A stretch of 64,000 bases of DNA from an uncultured Prevotellaceae bacterium (lineage in GTDB: Bacteria > Bacteroidota > Bacteroidia > Bacteroidales > Bacteroidaceae), in NCBI GenBank assembly GCA_902767775.1, contig CACXIP010000005.1, positions 206,563 to 270,562 on the forward strand, written 5' to 3'. Every line of letters starts with the position of its first letter. Position 1 is the stretch's first letter. Positions 57,227 through 64,000 of the stretch are shown piece after piece. Made by a program: the position numbers and the translations under genes. Below the pieces are notes generated by a model that saw only the letters and a program-made list of their open reading frames with translations, made no database searches and was not told the DNA's origin.

Positions 57227-58306
57227 TCACAGAAGTTCACTTGTCTTTGCCCAATAGAAAAATGCCTCTGGTGATTGTCGTTTCAGTCGGTTGAGGCGTT
57301 TGGGAAGTGAAGGCTTTATTTCAAGCGACGCAATGGAAAGAGGGTCACCATTGTATCGTTCAATTTCAGTTTTTCCAGCCTCAAGCAGAGTGGCTACATA
57401 GGCAGCACGGGAAGCATCGATAATGGCTCCATCAATGAGGTAGTTGCCACGGAACATGAATGATTTGATTCGGGTGATGCCACGCTGGAGCATCTGAAAG
57501 TCACCTTTTCCCTCAAAACCTCTTGTGACCAGACAAAGAGACGTCTGCCGTACATCATCAAAAATCAATTGTGGTTTGTTCTCCAGTCCACGATAAGAAA
57601 GCTCTACTTCTGCTATCCGGCTAAAAGATTTTGAAGTAATGTCCAAGTTGGGCACCTCTTCAAAGAGACGGGCTATGTCATATAGTTGTTTGATGATCTC
57701 CATGCTACAATCGCGCTCTTTTCCATCCTGAGTCTTCTTGAAATAGGGAATGCCTGTGGTATTAGGAGCATATGCCGTCAGTTTGTCACCGAGGATGTCA
57801 CCGACAGACGGCACTTTAACAATACTTGGTGTTCCTTCTATTTTCAAGAATGGGCCTTCAATAGGCATTTCAACCACATTTTCATAGTGGCAATCCTCGT
57901 TCAAAACGTCAAGCAATATGCTTTCCCGTCGGTCACAGTCATCAAGGAATGCGACTTGGTAGAAGAACTTGGAGTGTGTCTTTGGTATATCTGTTCCTCG
58001 CTGAATGCGTTCCACGGATTTGTAATCTATAAAGCCGAAATCTTTATAAGCCTTCAGATATCTTTCAATGTCAGTGCCGGGAGGACAGATAATGTCAATG
58101 TCGATTGACAGCCTGTGACGGCCAGTCCTAAGCAACAACATAAGACAAGACCCACCCTTGAAATAAAAGGGACAACCAGATTGTGCCAACATGTCGAGCA
58201 GTGAAAAAGCACGGATGACCTTTTCAATGATGTTTTTATCGTTGTATTGTAATTCTTTGGATTTCTCTTCTATCCAGGCAGCGGTGAAACATTCTTTGCT
58301 AATCAT
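57227..58306 (-). CDS. AbiEii-type nucleotidyltransferase toxin
   Basis: 359 residues. The nucleotidyltransferase motif is FKGGSCLMLLL..RLSIDIDI (GS near 51, DxD near 73-75). It belongs to the type IV AbiE toxin-antitoxin systems, in which the toxin adds nucleotides to tRNA ends and stops growth on phage infection. It overlaps its antitoxin by 4 bases. Confidence 0.9.
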   Translation of the reverse strand: MISKECFTAAWIEEKSKELQYNDKNIIEKVIRAFSLLDMLAQSGCPFYFKGGSCLMLLLRTGRHRLSIDIDIICPPGTDIERYLKAYKDFGFIDYKSVERIQRGTDIPKTHSKFFYQVAFLDDCDRRESILLDVLNEDCHYENVVEMPIEGPFLKIEGTPSIVKVPSVGDILGDKLTAYAPNTTGIPYFKKTQDGKERDCSMEIIKQLYDIARLFEEVPNLDITSKSFSRIAEVELSYRGLENKPQLIFDDVRQTSLCLVTRGFEGKGDFQMLQRGITRIKSFMFRGNYLIDGAIIDASRAAYVATLLEAGKTEIERYNGDPLSIASLEIKPSLPKRLNRLKRQSPEAFFYWAKTSELL

Positions 58307-59004
58307 ATTGCTTGATTGATAAGATCATTGATTTCCTGACCGATGCCCCTACGTTTGGCATAGCGCAACAGTCTCTGGGTGTTAATGGTATATAGTTCAA
58401 AAGCCATTTGGAAAATATACAGGCTTTCAGTTCCACGGAGATAGTCGAAATCTGCATCCTTTTGGGTATCTACCAGAAGTTTCTCTAATGTAGGAACGCG
58501 GATACCTTCCACGTCTGCCAAAGGTGACTCTGTAATCAGCGGCTTCACGATAATACATGGTTCGCGCAGGTCAATGTAGTCATTCACAAACGCTGCATCC
58601 GGCTGGCGATATACATCTTTTTGCTTTTCTCTCATTCGGATAAACACAGACTCCACTGCATCTCTGTTGGTTTCAATATAGATGGCATTATTAATAGACA
58701 GGTGATGCTGGATGGAAGAGAGAATGCGACCATCATAGACGCAGAAATCGGTGAAAGGCAGTTCTGCTTTCAATCCATTGTAGATGATTTTTGCTTTCTC
58801 GGAAGGAGTGAATTGGAATGCTTGTTTCCGGGGCAGTGCATACTCCCCCTGGCCAACCCTGACCAAAAAGCCTTCTCTTGCCAATGTACAGAGATATTGC
58901 CTGGCCGTTGTCGGTTTCACCCCCAAAGCTGCCGTCAGTCCCGCAGCCTTTACGCTTCCATGAGTTTTTGCATAGTCCATTATCTGGCGCCTGCTTCCGT
59001 TCAT
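58303..59004 (-). CDS. AbiEi-type antitoxin / transcriptional repressor
   Basis: 233 residues from the ATG at 59004; a TTG at 59025 is possible. An N-terminal winged helix (about 1-65) can bind DNA, and the rest is the antitoxin domain (DUF6088-like). It is transcribed first. The perfect palindrome at 59032-59072, 28 bases upstream of the start, is the likely autoregulatory site. Confidence 0.87.
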   Translation of the reverse strand: MNGSRRQIMDYAKTHGSVKAAGLTAALGVKPTTARQYLCTLAREGFLVRVGQGEYALPRKQAFQFTPSEKAKIIYNGLKAELPFTDFCVYDGRILSSIQHHLSINNAIYIETNRDAVESVFIRMREKQKDVYRQPDAAFVNDYIDLREPCIIVKPLITESPLADVEGIRVPTLEKLLVDTQKDADFDYLRGTESLYIFQMAFELYTINTQRLLRYAKRRGIGQEINDLINQAI

Positions 59005-59031
59005 GTTCTCTATTTTTTGGTGCAAAAATAA

Positions 59032-59072
59032 TATAAAATCGGCAACAAAACAAATTTATTGCCGATTTTATA
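59032..59072. promoter_or_regulatory. 14-bp perfect inverted repeat, putative AbiEi operator
   Basis: TATAAAATCGGCAA, 13 bases, TTGCCGATTTTATA. It overlaps the expected promoter of the abiE pair. The TTGCCGAT core recurs in front of the Fic gene. Confidence 0.75.
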
Positions 59073-59235
59073 TTCTATTCTTCTTCTTTTTTAAATTCCA
59101 AACAAAGTCACTTTATGTCACTAATTCGTGTCCACTCTGGGCAGCTAGTGTACTGGACATTAGAAGATTTGCGTATTTTAGACTTATCCACTAAAAAGAT
59201 TTCGGTATTTTTGGACCTTTTGCCTAAAAAATAAG

Positions 59236-60114
59236 TTAATACTTTATCTTGAAATAGTCGAGCGATACCTTGAACTGATCTTGGGCAGTGAGGCAAGTGT
59301 CATGCAGATAACCGTTGATGTGCCCCCATTCCTGTATGCCCCGGTAATAGAAAAGATGCAGGTCTTCGGTAATGATGAATGGCACAATGCCACTTTGCAG
59401 ACACTGCCAGAACATCAGCAATCGGCCTATACGCCCGTTGCCGTCCTGAAAAGGGTGTATGCGCTCAAAACAGACATGAAAGTTGAGAATATCGTCGAAG
59501 TTGGTGGCCTTGATGGTGTGGTATCGGCTGAGTAGTTCTTTCATCCGTTGGTGTACTTCTTCGGGCAGTGTTGTATCCTTTCCGCCGACTTCGTTGGCCA
59601 GACGTTTGTAATCACCTACGGCAAACCATGATTTCTGGCTATCAGAAGTGTTGCTTTTCAGTATTCGGTGCAGCTGTTTGATATGCGCCTCCGTCATCTT
59701 GTCTGTGGCGTGGTCGATGATATAGTCGATGCAGCGGAAGTGGTTGACCGTCTCTATGATGTCGTCGATACGGGTGTTTTCCGTTGTGGCATCCAATGTG
59801 TTGGTCTCGAAGATATAGCGCGTTTGTTCCTTAGTCAGACGGCTTCCCTCGATGTGATTCGAGTTGTAAGTCAGGTCTATCTGTGTGCGATGATAGATGC
59901 CTCCTTTGAGTCGGCAGTCCTTCTCTTCTCTCAATCTCGAAAGAAGGGGTGATATCTTTTTTTTCTTTATAGGCAACAGTGCATCAGCGGGGATATTCCA
60001 GGTTTTTCCCATGAGGAATGAACCTGTGATTTTGCCAGCAGCACAATAGTTGCGTGCCGTGCGCTCGCTGATGCCATATTTCTCGGCAAACTGCTTTACT
60101 GATATGTATTCCAT
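59236..60114 (-). CDS. Fic domain AMPylase with N-terminal HTH
   Basis: 292 residues from the ATG at 60114. A helix-turn-helix (about 3-45, KQFAEKYGISERTARNY) precedes a Fic domain with HPFQDGNGRIGR near 209-220. SNHIEG near residue 85 fits the (S/T)xxxE(G/N) inhibitory motif in class II order. It probably transfers AMP to a target protein under autoinhibition and controls its own transcription. It faces the abiE operon in the same orientation, 164 bases apart. Confidence 0.88.
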   Translation of the reverse strand: MEYISVKQFAEKYGISERTARNYCAAGKITGSFLMGKTWNIPADALLPIKKKKISPLLSRLREEKDCRLKGGIYHRTQIDLTYNSNHIEGSRLTKEQTRYIFETNTLDATTENTRIDDIIETVNHFRCIDYIIDHATDKMTEAHIKQLHRILKSNTSDSQKSWFAVGDYKRLANEVGGKDTTLPEEVHQRMKELLSRYHTIKATNFDDILNFHVCFERIHPFQDGNGRIGRLLMFWQCLQSGIVPFIITEDLHLFYYRGIQEWGHINGYLHDTCLTAQDQFKVSLDYFKIKY

Positions 60115-60116
60115 TC

Positions 60117-60220
60117 TATCGGCAAGTTTTTGATTGAATCTGAGCCAAAGATACATATTTTTGCCGATAACGGCAAATTTTACTTCATTTTTCCGATTTT
60201 TAAATGCTATTTGCCGTTAC
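60117..60220. promoter_or_regulatory. Cluster of TTGCCG half-sites upstream of fic
   Basis: TATCGGCAA (60117-60125), the palindrome TTTGCCG-ATAA-CGGCAAA (60160-60177), TTCCGATTTTTA (60191-60202) and TTGCCGTTAC (60211-60220). They share the TTGCCGAT core with the abiE operator. Confidence 0.6.
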
Positions 60221-60365
60221 AAAAATAATACTTCTATATATTGTTTCATCTTTCCTTGATGCTTTTCTGGATGTGTTTTTCTTTCAACATATCATTGCCA
60301 CAAATTAATCATCAATAATTCAAATTCAACATGCTGTTCATCGAGATTTGCTGGTCCTCTTTCTC

Positions 60366-60420
60366 CGGAGTTAGGAGGGCAAGAATAGTTCATAGTTCAT
60401 AATTCATAGTTCATAGTTAT
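60366..60420. repeat. Period-7 ATAGTTC array
   Basis: Units of ATAGTTC/ATAATTC, the reverse of the family at 30964-31003, in the long gene-free stretch 60221-61179. Confidence 0.75.
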
Positions 60421-60628
60421 ATGGTAATTATATGCTGCTTTTTTCACACGAATAATCAAAGAATTGCTCACGAATTTTTCAAAATTTTTTCATCCTTTTT
60501 GTGAGTGCCTTGGCACTTTTTTCTCGTTTCACTAAACGCCAAGATTGCCTTTTTCTATCTTTTTCCTAAGCGAAGCATTTTTTTATTCTCTCTCTTTCAT
60601 CACCAGACCACAGGTCTGTCAAAACATT

Positions 60629-60725
60629 AAGGAGTTTAGGAGTTTAGAAGTCTAGGAGTTTAGACAATAGCCCAACAAGAATGGCGGAGCTTCGTAGTAG
60701 AGACGACCATATATGGCGTCTCCCA
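60629..60725. repeat. GGAGTTTA array plus hairpin element, copy 3
   Basis: The array (about 60629-60663) is followed by a diverged hairpin element (60665-60725) with the same GAGACGACCATATATGGCGT core. Confidence 0.8.
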
Positions 60726-61090
60726 TCCGTGTAACACCGTGGTTCAAACAAATCAACGCCACCTTAGAGGGGAAGGGCAAAAAGGAAAAACCTTGTGCGC
60801 CAGCAACTCCCCTCCCATGAAGGGGAGGGGCAGGGGTGGGGTATGTAACTTCTTGTTTTTCAGAAAAATAATTCCCCCCCACGCGTGGGGAGGGGAGCTC
60901 CATTCGGCTCACGGCATTCTTTTCTCAAGTCGTTCATTATATTTGACACCCCCTAGTCATTCGTGCCCATCCGTGCTCATCCGTGTAATCCGTGGTTCAA
61001 ACAGATCAACGCCCCCTTACCCCCTCTAATCTTAGAGGGGGAGTCATCCGTGTCCATCCGTGCAATCCGTGGTTTTAAAATTTTTGTGTC
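60726..61090. repeat. Mosaic of CCGTGGTTCAAAC and GGGGAGGGG hairpin repeats
   Basis: CCGTGGTTCAAACARATCAACGCC occurs in two near-identical copies (about 60742 and 60991), with a third partial copy near 61066. Between them lie G/C-run hairpins such as CCCCCTCTAA/TTAGAGGGGG. No gene is seen. The short 7219-7235 stretch contains the same CCCCCTCTAAGA word. Confidence 0.7.
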
Positions 61091-61179
61091 TTTCGTGTAA
61101 CTTCTATAACTCCCTTCAACGTGAGAAAGGTGTAAATGCTATTATACAAACATTGTCTAAACAGGCTGACTTGAATTGC

Positions 61180-61905
61180 TCATCTTTTTCCCCTCAGCCC
61201 TTTTGTCCTGGCAAGGAATTGCAATACCTTTGGTGACGGCTGCTTGGTCCATCCTATCAGATATGCCGTCAGTTCGTCGATGACATGGGAGACCCTTAGC
61301 ATGACGCTGTCGGGAAAGAATTGCTCTGCTATTGCCTGTACCCCCTCATTTTGATAGTCGTAGAGGTCCATTGCCCCAAAGAGGTGCAGGAGCTCGTGAG
61401 TAAGGAAATTGTCATGAAAGTCAGTCTCGCAATAGATGACGTCAAACTCTTCTTTCCAATAAGGATATTCCTTGGTAGACATATAGCAATAGCTTCTTCC
61501 TGAACTGTTGAACAAGAAGACTATCGCCGCATTGTCGACATGGAGACTTCCCTCATAATACTTCACCAAATCAGCCATGCTCTCGCTGTGGAAATAGTCG
61601 TGCATGATGGTGTGATACCATTTCTGGTCTTTGTCGTGCTCAAAGGGCAGATTGTATTCAAACCATCCCACTTTCATGTCGACACTTGCACCATAACGCA
61701 CAGCCTCCTTCTTCATAAAGTCGATAGACGACCAACTCTTACGGATGGCCTCATCTCTCTTGGCTTCGGGCCACGGATGAAGCGGTGTATTGACAAAGAA
61801 CAGCAATACATAGATGTTGCCCACCAGTTCCCTGCAAGGCCCAAGATTTTTTCCGGACAGAGCAAAGTGCTCTTGTTCGTTTTCTGACTGATTGTTCATG
61901 TCCAC
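61180..61905 (-). CDS. Metzincin-like putative zinc metallopeptidase
   Basis: 241 residues. HELLHLFGAMD near 170-180 fits HExxHxxGxxD, the extended zinc motif of metzincins with Asp as third ligand. There is no signal peptide, so it may be cytoplasmic or exported by another route. The C-terminus is Arg/Lys-rich. Family not otherwise recognised. Confidence 0.65.
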   Translation of the reverse strand: MDMNNQSENEQEHFALSGKNLGPCRELVGNIYVLLFFVNTPLHPWPEAKRDEAIRKSWSSIDFMKKEAVRYGASVDMKVGWFEYNLPFEHDKDQKWYHTIMHDYFHSESMADLVKYYEGSLHVDNAAIVFLFNSSGRSYCYMSTKEYPYWKEEFDVIYCETDFHDNFLTHELLHLFGAMDLYDYQNEGVQAIAEQFFPDSVMLRVSHVIDELTAYLIGWTKQPSPKVLQFLARTKGLRGKR

Positions 61906-61938
61906 CAGACGATTTTATGAGGATTCATTTCCTCAATT

Positions 61939-62880
61939 CTACTGTGCTTTAACTTGTTCGACTCTGTAACCAGCATTGCGGAGCAGCTTGATGATGCCAT
62001 CATCACCGAGTAAATGACCTGCGCCGAAAGCGAACATCGTAGGAGCTTTTTTCATAGCCGACAGCATCTTGGGAAGCCATTTCTCATTGCGGTCTTTGAA
62101 CATAAAGGGATATGACTTGACCGTAGTTTGCCAATAATCCATCGTGGAGAAGCTCATATAGTCGGCCAAGCACCAATAGACAGTAGACTGCTTCAGGGCT
62201 TCGAATTCTCTGACCGCTGCCTCCATCCGCTGGTCGTAGTTACTGACTAATGCCATCAGTGAGTCCAACTGCTTGTCAATGCCTTGCGGCCAAAAACCCA
62301 GCACCTTGATTTGATCCTCCAAATCGTCGAGCTGCCCTATCTCCATGCCATGTAACTTGGCACGCAAAATGCATGTTTCATCGATGGGAGCGCTTTTGCT
62401 ATTCGACTTCGGACCATGTTTTTTCATGACTTCCGACCGGATTTTGTTGTTGATAAAATAGGTGAATACGATTGGTTGGAACTTCCTTAGCGCTATCATC
62501 TTTTGGTCAGACAGATTTTGGCCGAAAATCTCTTTCACTCTGGCATCCACCAGTTCGGCTTGTTCTTTGCTCAACAAGTCCAGTATGGTCTTTCCGTCAG
62601 CCAGTGTAAGACTTGCTTTCGTCTTCTCAATAGCGTTGTTGACTTCTTTCACCCGCTGCGGGTCGGTGATGTCATACTCCGTATAGAACTGCCGGCATAG
62701 AGCTTCAGCTTTTGTGTATTCCGGAGTGTAGTCAAGCACAGAGCCATGCAGTGTGTGAATGGTGCCGAGCATATAAGATGGCCTCTCCAGCCCATTGCCA
62801 CTGATGCGGAAGAGGAACTGAGCATTCGCGGCAAATGCAGTAAAAGCAAGCAGCACTGTGATGAGAGCTTTCTTGTTCAT
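61939..62880 (-). CDS. TraB/GumN family protein
   Basis: 313 residues with a signal peptide (cleavage after ANAQ, about 21). The start of the mature protein (SGNGLERPSYMLGTIHTLHG) and the C-terminal FAFGAGHLLGDDGIIKLLRNAGY are diagnostic of the TraB/GumN (TIKI-like) fold, a putative periplasmic metalloprotease family. Confidence 0.9.
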   Translation of the reverse strand: MNKKALITVLLAFTAFAANAQFLFRISGNGLERPSYMLGTIHTLHGSVLDYTPEYTKAEALCRQFYTEYDITDPQRVKEVNNAIEKTKASLTLADGKTILDLLSKEQAELVDARVKEIFGQNLSDQKMIALRKFQPIVFTYFINNKIRSEVMKKHGPKSNSKSAPIDETCILRAKLHGMEIGQLDDLEDQIKVLGFWPQGIDKQLDSLMALVSNYDQRMEAAVREFEALKQSTVYWCLADYMSFSTMDYWQTTVKSYPFMFKDRNEKWLPKMLSAMKKAPTMFAFGAGHLLGDDGIIKLLRNAGYRVEQVKAQ

Positions 62881-62882
62881 AT

Positions 62883-63206
62883 AATTATTGATACAGTTTT
62901 CAAAATTAATATTAATAATGTAAAACGTTCCGTATCTATATTAACAAGAATTAGCCCTATACATAAAGACGCTTCAATCAAACACTTAATGGCATAATCC
63001 GACAATCCTGTTTTGTTGACAATTTCTTCTTTTGTCAATCCATCTTTAGAATCTCGGATTAAGTCAAGAATGCCAAACTTGACCATCAAGCGTGAGGCCT
63101 GAAAAACAACAGGCCCCCACGCTATAAATTTTGCAAGTCGTTGCGCTTCTCAAGCAGATAATTGATCTGATGTGTATCTCTGCTCAAGTGAAGGAAACAG
63201 TTTCAT
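62883..63206 (-). pseudogene. Decayed SAM-dependent methyltransferase, N-terminal remnant
   Basis: From an ATG at 63206 the frame reads MKLFPSLEQRYTSDQLSA, then TGA at 63152-63150, then continues in frame (EAQRLAKFIAWGPVVFQASR) into a winged-helix dimerisation segment (KFGILDLIRD..GLTKEEIV). This is the usual N-terminus of class I methyltransferases of Bacteroidetes. Homology fades after TERFTL near 62920; the catalytic domain is missing. Confidence 0.65.
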
Positions 63207-63235
63207 AGAAATCGCACATCCTACAAATATAATGA

Positions 63236-63334
63236 AAATGAACTATGTCTTTATTTTGATTTATAAGCTTTTTGGGCACTTTTCACAAGCATTTCTGCTA
63301 ATTGAACATAACCGGCCCTCAAACGTGAATATTC
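63236..63334. repeat. 99-bp direct repeat, copy at 63902-64000
   Basis: Bases 63236-63334 equal 63902-64000 without a mismatch, and the match runs to the window end, so the true repeat is longer. It covers the 3' end of the secreted-protein gene and marks a tandem duplication with a 666-base offset. Confidence 0.9.
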
Positions 63335-63836
63335 CTGTTTTTGCTGTGAAATCAAATGGATATGTTGTAATAATCTCATTTGTCGATTTTTCTATAATAT
63401 CTATTGTGCCATTAAACTTACTACCACCCTTCTTGGAGCCACCAAAACCGATAATGGTTTTTGCAATATTTTTTCCAGTACTTCCTAGTTCTATATTATT
63501 CATGTGAACCAAGATTTTATAATCATAATCACCATTTAATACAAGTTTTGCTCCTTTTTTGTTTTCATCACTAAATGTTTCACGAAATTTGACTTCCATT
63601 TCTAATATTTGTTCATTCCATTCAGCTTCATGATCTTTGCCATCAGTTTGGGTCCTAAGATAATCTGAAAGTTTATATCCTTCTACCATTAAGTTTGAAT
63701 AATCAAACTCAATAAAACACAATTTACCCTTTTGGGCGAGAACACACAATTTGGGATCTTCTTTACTTCCTGCGTAGGCCGAGATACAATTTAAAACCAT
63801 GCCCATGAAAAGGCCTAAATACACAATTTTTTTCAT
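63261..63836 (-). CDS. Secreted protein of unknown function, tandemly duplicated
   Basis: 191 residues with a signal peptide (cleavage after SAYA, about 22). The rest has alternating beta-like segments and three late cysteines (RLCSISRNACEKC). Family not recognised. The codon use is AT-rich. The 3' end of a second copy begins at 63927 (minus strand) and leaves the window. Confidence 0.7.
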   Translation of the reverse strand: MKKIVYLGLFMGMVLNCISAYAGSKEDPKLCVLAQKGKLCFIEFDYSNLMVEGYKLSDYLRTQTDGKDHEAEWNEQILEMEVKFRETFSDENKKGAKLVLNGDYDYKILVHMNNIELGSTGKNIAKTIIGFGGSKKGGSKFNGTIDIIEKSTNEIITTYPFDFTAKTGIFTFEGRLCSISRNACEKCPKSL

Positions 63837-63926
63837 AATTGAATTAAGTTAATAAAGTTAAATAAATTATTTAAATAATAAAATTTATCTCTATGATTAA
63901 TAAATGAACTATGTCTTTATTTTGAT

Positions 63927-64000
63927 TTATAAGCTTTTTGGGCACTTTTCACAAGCATTTCTGCTAATTGAACATAACCGGCCCTCAAACGTGAATATTC
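63927..64000 (-). CDS. 3' end of the second copy of the secreted-protein gene
   Basis: The stop codon TAA lies at 63929-63927, and the 24 visible codons are identical to the end of the gene at 63261-63836. The rest is outside the window. Confidence 0.75.
   Translation of the reverse strand, partial: IFTFEGRLCSISRNACEKCPKSL

Overview
The window looks like the chromosome of a Bacteroidales bacterium, most likely Prevotella or a close relative (inference). The signs are Bacteroidetes-type promoters (TTTG, about 20 bases, TAnnTTTG) in front of several genes, NigD-like and DUF5020-type envelope proteins, a fused proline dehydrogenase/P5C dehydrogenase, a short-chain-type threonine dehydrogenase paired with kbl, and a secreted protein ending in a dockerin-like repeat. 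Chromosomal genes use TAG, TAA and TGA as ordinary stops.

Layout. 1-6.9 kb: end of a probable MoxR-type ATPase gene, a VWA-like protein, an unknown partner, PutA and a DUF1810 protein. 6.9-17.7 kb is accessory: intergenic repeats, a sigma factor whose coding strand is almost free of cytosine, then a run of small peptidoglycan-active enzymes (M23, YiiX-like, CHAP-like, YkuD_2-type) mixed with small membrane proteins and unknown proteins. The run passes into an AT-rich segment (about 13.1-17.3 kb) that holds two phage-like ORFs (14442-15128 and 15133-16818) readable only if TAG is a sense codon. Together they carry 11 in-frame TAGs and both end in TAA. This is the signature of genetic code 15 (TAG read as Gln), known from crAss-like and Lak phages of gut Bacteroidales, and it is the main discovery here. 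Genes at both edges are mosaics of host-like and AT-rich sequence.

17.9-31 kb: two zinc-ribbon membrane proteins with an SDR enzyme, a B3/B4-domain protein, an outer-membrane barrel, a serine-type sulfatase, a DUF5715 gene broken by one in-frame TAG, ligA and a heterodimeric ABC exporter. 31-40 kb: DUF5020 protein, a flavoprotein, the divergent threonine-to-glycine pair (kbl and threonine dehydrogenase), and an envelope cluster (PASTA protein, RluD-like synthase, Ddl, acyltransferase, NigD-like lipoprotein). 40-56.8 kb: rpmH, a dockerin-bearing metalloprotease-like protein, efp, a glycosyltransferase, radC, a YhaM-like nuclease, a phosphoribosyltransferase-like protein, a SufT-type protein, an LpxH-like hydrolase, ackA-pta, cdaA, folP and murF. 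56.9-64 kb: tRNA-Pro(CGG), an AbiE toxin-antitoxin pair, an autoinhibited-type Fic protein with related operator-like palindromes, a repeat-filled intergenic region, a metzincin-like protein, a TraB/GumN protein, a decayed methyltransferase gene and a secreted protein that is tandemly duplicated past the window end.

Throughout, gene ends are fringed by short tandem arrays of period 7-9 that often touch or even supply stop codons. Positions were read by eye; no database search was run.
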